A stretch of DNA of 14,465 bases from an uncultured Oscillospiraceae bacterium (lineage in GTDB: Bacteria; Bacillota; Clostridia; Oscillospirales; Oscillospiraceae): positions 1 to 14,465 of the forward strand of contig CAAELC010000102.1 of the NCBI GenBank assembly GCA_900756715.1, given 5' to 3'. The notes under the pieces were generated by a model that worked only from the letters and a program-made list of their open reading frames with translations, was not told where the DNA came from and searched no databases. The translations under genes and the position numbers were made by a program. Shown here piece after piece: positions 1 through 7,207 of this stretch (the first letter of the stretch is position 1; the number at the start of each line of letters is the position of its first letter).

Positions 1-225
1 CGGCGTCCCATCCGGGAGGGCGGCCGGGCCGCCATAAGACAGGCCGTTCTGCGCAGCGCCGTAGAATGCTACACCGTGGAGGGGGCTTATCCGGAAAGTC
101 TTTCCTATCTGAAGGAGCATTACGGCCTGACGGTGAACGAAAAGGACTACATCATCACCTATGAGGTATTTGCATCCAACCAGATGCCTGATGTGCAGGT
201 ATTGGTGCGGGGGGAGGAACGCTGA
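1..225 (+). CDS. C-terminal 74 residues of a small protein in a type IV pilus-type operon (5' truncated)
   Basis: The reading frame is open from the first base of the window to a TGA whose last A is the first base of the next gene's ATG, so the two genes are translationally coupled. The visible part is 74 residues and hydrophilic. It contains a run with AVECYTVEGAYPESLSYL followed by a YxVxYE-type segment and FASNQMPDVQV near the end. The true start lies outside the window, so I cannot say whether there is an N-terminal prepilin or membrane segment. Placement upstream of three single-pass membrane proteins and pilT suggests a minor pilin-like or pilus assembly protein, but this is inferred from context only. 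I do not recognise a named family with confidence. Confidence 0.7.
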   Translation, partial: RRPIREGGRAAIRQAVLRSAVECYTVEGAYPESLSYLKEHYGLTVNEKDYIITYEVFASNQMPDVQVLVRGEER

Positions 226-689
226 TGGAAACCCGGCGGAAAACAGGCATCCTGCTGCTGGTGCTGTACGGTATCCTGATTGGGGCCATGCTGGTGCTGA
301 CGCTGGCCGGGGCAAGGCTGTATGCCGGGGCAGCGGAAAGCCGGGAGGCAAGCGCGCGGCAACGCAGCGCCCTGTCCTATTTACAGACTCAGGCGGCAGC
401 CTGCGGCGGCGCGGGACGGGTCTATCTGTCACGCGGCCCGGAGGGCACGGCGGTGTGTCTGCGGGATACGGAGGAGTATGTGACGCGGGTATACCTGTAT
501 CAGGGAAGCCTGCGGACGGAATATGCACGGGAGGACCGGCCCATGGAGCCGGAGCAGGCGGACAGCCTATGCGCGGCGGACAGCTTCACGGCCTATTGGG
601 AGACGGAGGAACTGCTGTGCGTGGAGGCGGACGGCCGGTGCGCGTATATCTGGTGTGCGGGAGGTGGCGGCAATGCGGCGGGAAACTGA
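225..689 (+). CDS. Small single-pass membrane protein in pilus operon (DUF4860-like, tentative)
   Basis: A protein of 154 residues. Residues 1-6 are charged (METRRK), and residues 8-28 form a hydrophobic membrane segment (GILLLVLYGILIGAMLVLTL). This is followed by an Arg/Ala-rich stretch with a pilin-like look (SREASARQRSALSYLQTQ), then a beta-rich domain with repeated Tyr/Leu strands (around residues 86-97, YVTRVYLYQGSL). The ATG overlaps the previous TGA by one base, with GGGGAGG about eight bases upstream, and the 3' end overlaps the next gene by 17 bases. It probably sits in the membrane with its bulk outside, as minor pseudopilins do. I do not see a clear prepilin peptidase site. The DUF4860 assignment is from memory of similar clostridial proteins and is uncertain; function unknown. 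Confidence 0.75.
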   Translation: METRRKTGILLLVLYGILIGAMLVLTLAGARLYAGAAESREASARQRSALSYLQTQAAACGGAGRVYLSRGPEGTAVCLRDTEEYVTRVYLYQGSLRTEYAREDRPMEPEQADSLCAADSFTAYWETEELLCVEADGRCAYIWCAGGGGNAAGN

Positions 690-1086
690 CCGGGGCAGCG
701 GACGACTGGGCTTTCTCGGCCCGGTGGCAGCATTTGTACTGGTACTGACCCTGTGCTGCGGCGTAGTGACCTGCGTATTTCTGAGGGCACAGGACATCAC
801 GGCCCGGGCAAAGCTGGAAACGGCGGCAGCCACGCTCTGCCGCAATGCGGCAGAGCGGTTTCGGGCGGGGGACTGTCCGGAGGACGGAACGGTGCTGTAT
901 TATGACGAAGACCTGCACCCGGCGGCCCCGGAGCAAGGGGCTTACCGGCTGGAATTCAGCCGGGCGGACCAGACGGAGCCGGGCGGCGTGCTGCGCACGG
1001 CGGTCATCCGGGGCGGCCCGGCTGAGGGCGAAGCCATATATCAGCTGGTGGCTGCCAGCTATGCGCCCGGGGAGGATGGAGCATGA
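673..1086 (+). CDS. Small single-pass membrane protein in pilus operon (pseudopilin-like, uncharacterised)
   Basis: A protein of 137 residues. The start is the ATG at 673, which lies inside the end of the previous gene (17-base overlap) and has GGAGG eight bases upstream; a longer open frame from 523 has no such site. Residues 1-11 are basic and residues 14-37 form a hydrophobic segment (LGPVAAFVLVLTLCCGVVTC). A helix with a pilin-like ARAKLETAAATLCRNAAERF pattern follows, and then a beta-rich tail. The Cys residues in and after the membrane segment are unusual, but their role is unknown. Gene order and topology suggest a minor pilin or pilus-assembly accessory protein, inferred from context only. 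The stop overlaps the next ATG (ATGA), so translation is probably coupled. Confidence 0.75.
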   Translation: MRRETDRGSGRLGFLGPVAAFVLVLTLCCGVVTCVFLRAQDITARAKLETAAATLCRNAAERFRAGDCPEDGTVLYYDEDLHPAAPEQGAYRLEFSRADQTEPGGVLRTAVIRGGPAEGEAIYQLVAASYAPGEDGA

Positions 1087-1481
1087 GGGGAAAGAGGCTG
1101 AACATTGGCAGCATCGCCATTTTATTTACGGTGGTTATGCTGTGTGTCTCCATTTTTGCGGCACTGACGGTGGCTACCGCCGCCGCAGAGGCCCGGACAG
1201 CCCGGCAATACGCCGACTATGTGCAGCGGCTGAATCAGTGCGAGGCTGCAGGCCAGCAGTGGCTGGCGGAGGCGGACGGCTGGACGAAGGGTCTGGGCCC
1301 GCTGCCGGAGGGCGCGCAGCAGACGGAGACGGAACTGTGGGGACAGGTGGAAAGGGGCGGCATGACCCTGACCATCAGGCTGCGCCTGCAGGACGGCGGC
1401 TATGAAATCGCGCAGTGGCAGCTGAACACGCAATGGCAGCCCCAGCAGCAGCTGCAGCTGTGGCGGCAGAAGCAGCAGTAA
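1083..1481 (+). CDS. Small single-pass membrane protein with a Gln-rich C-terminus, pilus operon
   Basis: A protein of 132 residues starting at an ATGA overlap with the previous stop, with GGAGG seven bases upstream. Residues 1-8 are basic, and residues 9-34 form the membrane segment (IGSIAILFTVVMLCVSIFAALTV). A helix rich in Ala, Arg and Gln follows, with the pattern ARTARQYADYVQRLNQCEA. The final 23 residues hold 11 Gln and 3 Trp, which is odd for a small membrane protein. No known domain is recognised. It is the last of three similarly built small proteins placed directly before pilT, so a role in pilus assembly or as a minor pilin is likely but not shown by any motif. The C-terminal CAG/CTG-rich codons make other frames look open, which explains a false upstream extension of pilT. 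Confidence 0.75.
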   Translation: MRGKRLNIGSIAILFTVVMLCVSIFAALTVATAAAEARTARQYADYVQRLNQCEAAGQQWLAEADGWTKGLGPLPEGAQQTETELWGQVERGGMTLTIRLRLQDGGYEIAQWQLNTQWQPQQQLQLWRQKQQ

Positions 1482-1522
1482 GGAAGCGCCCCGGGCAGAA
1501 AACCGGCGGGAAGGAGAACGAT

Positions 1523-2593
1523 ATGAAAGCAGAACTTGACCTGATTTTGACACAGGCGGTGGAACTGGGCGCCTCGGACATTTTCGTGGTGGCCGGTCTG
1601 CCGCTGACCTATAAGGTGCAGGGGCGGCAGCAGCGCATGGAGGAGCTTGGCCTATGGACCCCCGCAGACACCCGGGATTTCGCCGGGGCGGTATGCCGCC
1701 GGGGCGGACGGCCGGAGGCGGCGCTGGACACCTCCTTCACCGACGACGACTTTTCCTTCTCTCTGCCGGGGGTGGGACGGTTCCGGGTGAACCTGTTCCG
1801 CCAGCGGGGAAGTCTTGCCGCAGTGGTGCGGGTAATCCGGTTTGGCCTGCCCACGGCAGAGGAGATGCATATCCCCCGGGAGGTCATGCGCATTGCGGGG
1901 ATGAAGCGGGGCATCGCGCTGGTCACCGGAAGCGCGGGCTCCGGCAAGTCTACAACGCTGGCCTGCATCATTGACCAGATCAACCACACCCGCACCGGAC
2001 ATATCCTGACGCTGGAGGACCCGGTGGAGTACATTCACCGGCACGACAGGTGCATCATCAGCCAGCGTGAAATCCCCATCGACTGCCCCAGTTATGTATC
2101 GGCGCTGCGCAGCGCCCTGCGGGAGTGCCCGGATGTGATTCTGCTGGGCGAAATGCGGGACCGGGAAACAATGGAGGTGGCTATGTCCGCCGCCGAGACG
2201 GGACAGCTGCTGCTGTCTACCCTGCACACGGTGGGAGCCGCCAACACCATCGACCGGATCATCGACTCCTTCCCGGCGGCCCAGCAGCCCCAGATCCGGC
2301 TGCAGCTGTCCATGGTACTGCAGGCGGTAGTGAGCCAGCAGCTGGTGCCCGGTGTGGACGGGCAGCCGGTGCCGGTGTTCGAGATTATGTTCACCAATAT
2401 GGCCATCCGCAATATGATCCGCGAAAGCAAATCCCACCAGATTGATTCCGTGATCGCCAGCGGAGGCGCGCAGGGGATGCGCACCATGGACATGGCGCTG
2501 GTGGAGCTGGTGCAGCAGCGGAAAATCACCGTGGACACGGCGCTGACCTACTGCGTCAGCTATGAAACGGTGAGCCGCAGACTGCATATATGA
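1523..2593 (+). CDS. pilT: Type IV pilus twitching motility ATPase PilT
   Basis: A protein of 356 residues, close to the usual PilT length. PilT is the hexameric cytoplasmic ATPase that retracts type IV pili by driving pilin back into the membrane. Seen here: the Walker A motif GSAGSGKST (residues 136-144), the Asp box LEDPVEY (164-170), the Walker B region ILLGEMRD (206-213), the His box STLHT (232-236), and the retraction-specific motif AIRNMIRE (294-301; usually AIRNLIRE), which separates PilT from the extension ATPase PilB. The N-terminal PAS-like part contains the ASDIFV signature (usually ASDLHL). The start is the ATG with AAGGAG six bases upstream; the open frame continues back to 1415, but that part is the shadow of the Gln-rich tail of the previous gene. 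It follows the small membrane protein genes by 41 bases, in the same operon. I see no terminator directly after it. Confidence 0.95.
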   Translation: MKAELDLILTQAVELGASDIFVVAGLPLTYKVQGRQQRMEELGLWTPADTRDFAGAVCRRGGRPEAALDTSFTDDDFSFSLPGVGRFRVNLFRQRGSLAAVVRVIRFGLPTAEEMHIPREVMRIAGMKRGIALVTGSAGSGKSTTLACIIDQINHTRTGHILTLEDPVEYIHRHDRCIISQREIPIDCPSYVSALRSALRECPDVILLGEMRDRETMEVAMSAAETGQLLLSTLHTVGAANTIDRIIDSFPAAQQPQIRLQLSMVLQAVVSQQLVPGVDGQPVPVFEIMFTNMAIRNMIRESKSHQIDSVIASGGAQGMRTMDMALVELVQQRKITVDTALTYCVSYETVSRRLHI

Positions 2594-2630
2594 AAAATTG
2601 CAAAAAAGCCAAAAATTATTAAAAAGCATA

Positions 2631-2659
2631 ATGACAAGACAACTGTAATGTGATATAAT
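2631..2659 (+). promoter_or_regulatory. Probable sigma-70/SigA promoter for the BTAD regulator
   Basis: ATGACA (2631-2636; one mismatch to TTGACA) is followed after exactly 17 bases by a perfect TATAAT (2654-2659). TG lies one base upstream of the -10 box, giving an extended -10. It lies in an AT-rich 135-base gap between pilT and the regulator, so the regulator can be expressed apart from the pilus operon. No hairpin with a T-run is visible between pilT and this promoter, so read-through from the pilus operon is also possible. Confidence 0.8.
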
Positions 2660-2728
2660 AGCGTATATTTTCCGATAAGATGATAAACTGAGAAAAAATT
2701 ACGCCAGAAAGGAGAGTTCTGGTGCCTT

Positions 2729-3964
2729 ATGGGGAAGAATTCGTTGGAAATGAACGAACTGCGCGTTCGCATGCTGGGTCAGTTTACCCTATGGCAGCCG
2801 GGCATGGAGCAGCCGCAGGCCATCCGCCTGACGGGGCGGTCGGGACGGCTGTGGACTCTGGTGGCGTATCTGATTTTGCAGCAGGAGAAGGGGGCCACCA
2901 CGCAGGAGCTGATCGACATCCTGTGGCCGGAGGCGGAGAGCGCCAATCCCGCCAGCACCCTGCAGAACAACGCCAGCCGGGCCAGAGCGGCGCTGGAGGC
3001 GCTGGGCTTTGCAGACGGAAAGCAGCTGATCCGTTATGAGGACGGGTGCTATCGCTGGGCGCCGGAGCGGGAGACATGGCTGGACGCAGCAGAGTTTGAG
3101 CGGCTGGTCCGGCAGGCGTTGGGGGAGACGGAGGCGGCGCGGTTTCAGGCGCTGGCCCGGCAGGCCGTGGGGCTGTATCAGGGCGATCTTCTGCCGGAGG
3201 CGGCTGCGGAGTTCTGGTGCGCAAATCTGAACACATACTACCGGTCGCTGTATATGCGGCTATGCAAAAAACTGGTGCAGCAGCTGATGGAGGCGGAGCA
3301 ATATCACGAGGCGGCGGTGCTGTGCACGAAGGTGCTGGGGCTTGACCCGGTGGCAGAGGAGTTCAGCGTGCTGCTGATGCAGGCGCTGACCCGGGGCCGG
3401 GAGCCGCAGAGAGCGCTGGAGCACTATGAATCCGTGCGGCAGCTGTATCTGGACAGCTATGGCATGACGCCGTCCACAGAACTGGAAACGGAAAAAAATG
3501 CGGCGCTGCAGGAGCTTTACGGCAGAGGTATGGACGAGCAGGAGCTACAGGCTTTCCTGCGGGACGATTACCACGAGAACGCAGCCTTCTGCTGCGACAA
3601 CGGAACATTCCGGGAGATCGTGAAGCTGTATCTGCGCTCTATGCGGCGAAACGAAAGTCAGGCCCAGATGATGATGGTGCGGCTGCAGAACCCGGCGAAA
3701 GATCCGGAGCGCAACGCCGTTTATATGAAGCAGATGGAGCAGGCACTGCAAAGCTCCCTTCGGGCGGGCGATCCCTTTACCCGGCTTGGCGCCGGGCAGT
3801 TCTGGGCGCTGCTGCCCGGGGCGGGCGTGGAAAACCGGGAGGCGATTCAGGAGCGAATCCGGCGGGTGCTGTATGGCCGTTATCCCCGGACGAAAGCAAG
3901 GTTTCAGTATAAAATGATGGACCTGCGGAGGCTGAAGGATTTGGACGGCAGCCAGAAAGGCTGA
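2729..3964 (+). CDS. AfsR/SARP-like transcriptional regulator: winged helix, BTAD domain and degenerate GGDEF-like C-terminus
   Basis: A protein of 411 residues, cytoplasmic. Residues about 10-110 form an OmpR/SARP-type winged-helix DNA-binding domain (LTGRSGRLWTLVAYLI, then LIDILWPE, the usual BTAD-regulator pattern with LWP, and an NNASRARAALE helix). Residues about 118-264 are the bacterial transcriptional activator domain, a TPR-like helical bundle (GLYQGDLLPE, AEQYHEAAVLCTKVLGLDP, ALEHYESVRQLYLDSYGMTPS). Residues about 288-400 resemble a GGDEF fold with the pattern F-x-x-I, LRAGDPFTRLGAGQFWALLPG and RIRRVLYGRYP, but the GGDEF active-site residues are absent (LGAGQF in that place), so diguanylate cyclase activity is not expected. 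The start is the ATG after AAAGGAGAG, with spacing of about 12 bases. The target genes cannot be read from the sequence. Being next to pilT makes pilus control a possibility, not a conclusion. Confidence 0.85.
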   Translation: MGKNSLEMNELRVRMLGQFTLWQPGMEQPQAIRLTGRSGRLWTLVAYLILQQEKGATTQELIDILWPEAESANPASTLQNNASRARAALEALGFADGKQLIRYEDGCYRWAPERETWLDAAEFERLVRQALGETEAARFQALARQAVGLYQGDLLPEAAAEFWCANLNTYYRSLYMRLCKKLVQQLMEAEQYHEAAVLCTKVLGLDPVAEEFSVLLMQALTRGREPQRALEHYESVRQLYLDSYGMTPSTELETEKNAALQELYGRGMDEQELQAFLRDDYHENAAFCCDNGTFREIVKLYLRSMRRNESQAQMMMVRLQNPAKDPERNAVYMKQMEQALQSSLRAGDPFTRLGAGQFWALLPGAGVENREAIQERIRRVLYGRYPRTKARFQYKMMDLRRLKDLDGSQKG

Positions 3965-4005
3965 GAAATGCCTGCACCATCGGCAGGCACACAGATGGGA
4001 TAGAG

Positions 4006-4035
4006 AAAGCCCTCCGGCAATGCCGGAGGGCTTTT
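4006..4035. terminator. Strong bidirectional intrinsic terminator between convergent genes
   Basis: A perfect 10-base-pair GC-rich stem (4009-4018 with 4022-4031, AAT loop) is extended by AAA/TTT pairs and ends in TTTT on the + strand. It lies between the + strand BTAD regulator and the - strand ABC operon and could stop transcription from both sides; the T-run on the - strand is shorter. A second, weaker hairpin (TGCCTGC/GCAGGCA, 3969-3989) sits just upstream without a T-run. Confidence 0.9.
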
Positions 4036-4053
4036 CGTGTATTCGATTTTGGC

Positions 4054-4794
4054 TTACCACCACTTGATGGCATTTTCCACATAGGTGCGCTTCTCGATAA
4101 ACTCCGGCGAGGCAATGTCCCGTGGCCGGGGCATGGTCAGGCGCAGATCCTCCTTTACGCTGGCAGGCTTGTTGGACAGGATCAGCACCCGGTCTGCCAG
4201 ATAGCACGCCTCTTCCACATTGTGGGTGATAAACAGCACCGTGCTGCCCAGCTGCTGCCACAGGCGGATGACCTCATCCTCCAGATAAAAACGGGTTTTT
4301 ATGTCCATCTGGCCGTAAGGCTCATCCATCAGCAGCAGATCCGGCTCCATGGCGAAGGCGCGGCCAATGACCACCTTCTGCTCGGTACTCACTGACAGCT
4401 CGTGGGGATACTGCTTGCGGCATTTACTCAGACCCATCAGGGTGATGATTTTGTCCGTCTGCTCCTGAATGCGGTTCTTGGGCCACTTTTTCAGCTTCAT
4501 GCCGAAGGCAATGTTCTCCTCCACCGTCAGCCATGGCATGGCGGACGGCTCCTGAAACACGAAGGAGAGATTGTGCTTTTTAGGGTTGGCCCGCTCACCG
4601 TCGATGAGAATCTCACCGGAGGTGGGCTCCGTCAGGCAGGTCAGGGTATTCAGAAAAGTGGTCTTTCCGCAGCCGGTGGGACCTACCACACAGATAAACT
4701 CCCCGCGTTTGATGCTGAAATTGCAGTTTTTCAGCACCTCCAGCGAGCCAAAGTTTTTGCAGAGATCCCGCACCTCTACTTTGTATTCGCTCAT
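4054..4794 (-). CDS. NitT/TauT/Ssu-type ABC transporter ATPase with a degenerate signature motif (NBD1)
   Basis: A protein of 246 residues, the nucleotide-binding subunit of an importer on the inner face of the membrane. Seen: Walker A GPTGCGKTT (residues 38-46), Q-loop Gln81 in FQEP, Walker B LLLMDEP (153-159, catalytic Glu158) and switch His191 in ITHNVEEA. The signature, normally LSGGQ or LSGGM in this family, reads LSVST (133-137; codons at 4384-4398), so both glycines are lost. The D-loop is GQMD in place of the usual GALD. The ATG has TAAGGAGGGG upstream, overlapping the stop of the preceding ATPase gene, so the two are coupled. It is the last gene of the sulfatase/transporter operon, directly before a terminator. 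The frame is intact and the other motifs are conserved, so this is not a decaying gene. See the finding on paired ATPases. Confidence 0.93.
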   Translation of the reverse strand: MSEYKVEVRDLCKNFGSLEVLKNCNFSIKRGEFICVVGPTGCGKTTFLNTLTCLTEPTSGEILIDGERANPKKHNLSFVFQEPSAMPWLTVEENIAFGMKLKKWPKNRIQEQTDKIITLMGLSKCRKQYPHELSVSTEQKVVIGRAFAMEPDLLLMDEPYGQMDIKTRFYLEDEVIRLWQQLGSTVLFITHNVEEACYLADRVLILSNKPASVKEDLRLTMPRPRDIASPEFIEKRTYVENAIKWW

Positions 4795-4807
4795 CTTTTC
4801 CCCCTCC

Positions 4808-5572
4808 TTATTCCAGCGTCAGCTCTTCCTGAGCCGCGATTTCCTGCCGCACCCGCAGGAACTCCTCGGACACATGGCTTCTGGGCCGCTTCAGGCCGCT
4901 GAGGTCATAGATGCGCTTGACGCGGGCAGGCCGCTCGGTAAACTGCACCACCCGGTCGCCCAGCGTTACAGCCTCCTCGATGTTATTGGTCACGAAAATC
5001 ACCGTGCGCCTCTCCGTTTCCCAGATGCGCAGAATCTCCTCCTCCATGGCGTAACGGGTCTGGGCATCCAGCGCGCCGAAGGGCTCGTCCATCAGCAGAA
5101 TTTCCGGCCCCGCAGTATAGGCCCGGGCAATGCCCACACGCTGCTTCATGCCGCCGGACAGGGCATGGGGATAGGTGTTTTCAAAGCCATGCAGGCCCAC
5201 CAGATCCAGATACTTCTGGGCCACCTTGCGCCGCTCCTCCTTGGATACCTTCCGGTATTTCAGGCCCAGCTCTGCATTTTCCATGGCGGTTTTCCACTCA
5301 TAAAGACCGGTTTTCTGGAACACCATGGCGATGCGCCGGTCTGTGCCGGTGATCTCCTTGCCGTCCAGCCGGATGGTGCCGGAGGTGGGCTTTACCAGAC
5401 CGGCCACGATGTTCAGGAAGGTGGTCTTGCCGCACTGGCCGGGGCCCAGCAGCACCAGAAACTCGTTTTCCCGCACATCAATGGTGATGTCTTCAATGGC
5501 GTCGGTATCGCCCTTATTGGAGAAAAATGTCTTTGCGACATGATCTGCCTGTAAAATTATTTTCTCTTCCAT
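4808..5572 (-). CDS. NitT/TauT/Ssu-type ABC transporter ATPase lacking the H-loop histidine (NBD2)
   Basis: A protein of 254 residues from the ATG at 5572, which has AGGTGG eight bases upstream; a GTG at 5584 would add four residues. Seen: Walker A GPGQCGKTT (residues 43-51), Q-loop Gln86 in FQKTGLYEW, canonical signature LSGGM (138-142), Walker B ILLMDEP (158-164, Glu163) and D-loop GALD. The switch histidine is missing: the segment reads VTNNIEEA, with Asn196 where the family has His (VTHDIDEA); the codon is at 4985-4987. The gene overlaps the end of the preceding permease gene by 16 bases. It couples to one or both permeases of the operon. The intact signature here complements the lost signature of the downstream ATPase, which points to an NBD heterodimer. 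Confidence 0.93.
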   Translation of the reverse strand: MEEKIILQADHVAKTFFSNKGDTDAIEDITIDVRENEFLVLLGPGQCGKTTFLNIVAGLVKPTSGTIRLDGKEITGTDRRIAMVFQKTGLYEWKTAMENAELGLKYRKVSKEERRKVAQKYLDLVGLHGFENTYPHALSGGMKQRVGIARAYTAGPEILLMDEPFGALDAQTRYAMEEEILRIWETERRTVIFVTNNIEEAVTLGDRVVQFTERPARVKRIYDLSGLKRPRSHVSEEFLRVRQEIAAQEELTLE

Positions 5573-6357
5573 GGGCAAAGCCACCTTTCCAAAAAGTCAA
5601 AGCCATAGGCAAACAGAGCGCCAAACAGGCCGATCATCACCATGCCCACGATGGCAAGCGCAAGGTCATTTGCGCTGCTGCCCTGCATGATGAGGAAGCC
5701 AAGGCCCTCGCGGGCGCCCAGCATTTCAGAGGCAAGCAGTACCATCCAGCCGCCGCCCAGCGCCGTGCGCACACCGGCGAAGATGGCATTCAGCGAGCTG
5801 GGCAACACCACATCAAACAGCATATCCGTGCTCTTTGCGCCGAACACCTTGCCCACCTGAAAGTTGATCTCCGGCACCATCACAACGCCGGAATAGGAAT
5901 TGATGACGATGGGCATGAACACACCCATGGTGATGATGGCCACGCGGGAAAATTCGTTGGTGCCGAACCACAGGGTGAACAGAGGCACCCACGCAATGGG
6001 CGGCACGGGGCGGATCACCTCGAACAGGGGCTTGAAAATGGCCCGGAACATCCGGTTCCAGCCCATGGCGATGCCGAAGGGAATGCCCACCACCACGGAC
6101 ACCAGCAGCGCCATGAGCACACGGCGCATGGAAATCCACACATGGTAGATCATCGGATGCTTGGCGACATTGCCCGACCAGATGGTCACCAGCCGCTTCA
6201 GCGTTTCCACCGGCGCGGGCAGCAGCGTTTTGCCGGTGGAGGCCACACTGTTCCACAGCAGCAGAAACGCCGCAATCAGCAGGTATGGCCCGATGTAATA
6301 TACGATTTTATAGAGGGTGCTTTTTTCTTCCAGCAGGGGATTTTTCTTCATTTTCAT
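5557..6357 (-). CDS. NitT/TauT/Ssu-type ABC transporter permease (second permease)
   Basis: A protein of 266 residues with about six hydrophobic segments (around residues 18-38, 79-101, 119-135, 138-160, 192-222 and 234-256), a BPD_transp_1-type permease. The cytoplasmic coupling (EAA-like) region is around residues 168-190 (VGKVFGAKSTDMLFDVVLP), with the conserved Gly. RPVPPIAWVPLFTLWFG (116-132) is the typical SsuC/TauC signature. The start is an ATGA overlap with the stop of the first permease, with GGAGG eight bases upstream; the frame stays open back to 6792, but that is a shadow of the first permease. It is only partly similar to the first permease, so the transmembrane unit is probably a heterodimer. 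Substrate class by family: sulfonates, nitrate, sulfate esters, pyrimidine precursors and similar small anions or rings. Confidence 0.93.
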   Translation of the reverse strand: MKMKKNPLLEEKSTLYKIVYYIGPYLLIAAFLLLWNSVASTGKTLLPAPVETLKRLVTIWSGNVAKHPMIYHVWISMRRVLMALLVSVVVGIPFGIAMGWNRMFRAIFKPLFEVIRPVPPIAWVPLFTLWFGTNEFSRVAIITMGVFMPIVINSYSGVVMVPEINFQVGKVFGAKSTDMLFDVVLPSSLNAIFAGVRTALGGGWMVLLASEMLGAREGLGFLIMQGSSANDLALAIVGMVMIGLFGALFAYGFDFLERWLCPWKRK

Positions 6358-7190
6358 CTCTTGGGCCTCCATTTCAGCACAACGCCTTCCACCAGGCTGA
6401 CAATACCCGAGGAAATAAAGCCCAGAATACCGATGACGATGATACCGGCCATAATCAGCGACACGCTGCCGAAGGAGCGGCCCATCTGGATCATATAGCC
6501 CAGACCATTGGAGGAGGCCAGCATCTCCGCCGCCACGATGGTGCCCCAGGCACTGCCCATGGAGGTTTTCAGGCCCGCAAAGATCATGGGCATGGCCGAC
6601 GGCACGCCCACCTTCCAGAAGATTTCCAGATTGCTGGCACCGCAGGTCTTTGCCACATTGATAAGCGTCTGATTGGTGGAGCGGATGCCGGTGTATGTAT
6701 TCAGGACCGTGGCCACAAAGCAGCCGGTGAAAATAATGACCGACCGGGCCTGCACGCCGATCCCGAGGAACAGCAAAACAATGGGAATCCACGCCAGACT
6801 GGGAATGGGGCGGATCATTTCAAACAGAGGACGGATGATCCGGTCGCACATCCGGAACCATCCCATAAACAGGCCCAGAGGAATGCCGATCACCGCCGCC
6901 AGCAGGAAGCCGAGCCAGACCACCTTGGCGCTGGCCCAAATGTGCTGAAGCAGCAGACCGCCATCGGGCTTTTTGTCCGTAACCTTGCGAATGATAGTCT
7001 GCACAACTCCCACGGGGGAGTCAAAGAAGCGGGTGCTGACCAGATGCAGCTGAACCGCCAGCTGCCACACCACCAGCACCAGCAGCACCACGGCGATGCT
7101 GGTAATCAGATATTTTGCCGATTTTGCACGGATGGCCCGTGTCTCAGACACCTTGGCCTCCGCCCTGATTTGCGAGTAGTCTCTTTCCAT
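6354..7190 (-). CDS. NitT/TauT/Ssu-type ABC transporter permease (first permease)
   Basis: A protein of 278 residues. A long charged N-terminal tail (residues 1-25, RAEAKVSETRAIRAK) precedes about six membrane segments (around 28-50, 88-112, 129-145, 148-165, 202-225 and 243-265). The EAA-like coupling loop is at about 179-199 (VAKTCGASNLEIFWKVGVP), and RPIPSLAWIPIVLLFLG (127-143) is the family signature. The start has AGGAGA six bases upstream. It lies about 90 bases downstream of the binding-protein gene, separated by a strong hairpin, and its stop overlaps the next permease start by four bases. Together with the second permease it would form the membrane channel of a heterodimeric importer. 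Confidence 0.93.
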   Translation of the reverse strand: MERDYSQIRAEAKVSETRAIRAKSAKYLITSIAVVLLVLVVWQLAVQLHLVSTRFFDSPVGVVQTIIRKVTDKKPDGGLLLQHIWASAKVVWLGFLLAAVIGIPLGLFMGWFRMCDRIIRPLFEMIRPIPSLAWIPIVLLFLGIGVQARSVIIFTGCFVATVLNTYTGIRSTNQTLINVAKTCGASNLEIFWKVGVPSAMPMIFAGLKTSMGSAWGTIVAAEMLASSNGLGYMIQMGRSFGSVSLIMAGIIVIGILGFISSGIVSLVEGVVLKWRPKR

Positions 7191-7207
7191 ACGCGTTCTC
7201 CTGTTGT

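Noticed and set aside
1415..1522. In-frame N-terminal extension of PilT
   Set aside because: Ala-rich and low-complexity, it lies over the CAG-rich end of the upstream gene; the ATG at 1523 has AAGGAG at good spacing and gives a normal PilT length.
4054..4794. NBD1 as a pseudogene because of its broken signature motif
   Set aside because: The frame, ribosome binding site, Walker A, Walker B, Q-loop and H-loop are all intact, and the partner ATPase has a complementary change.
5557..6792. Long form (411 codons) of the second permease starting at 6792
   Set aside because: The extra N-terminus is out-of-frame translation of the first permease; the ATG at 6357 has a good ribosome binding site and a four-base overlap with the preceding stop.
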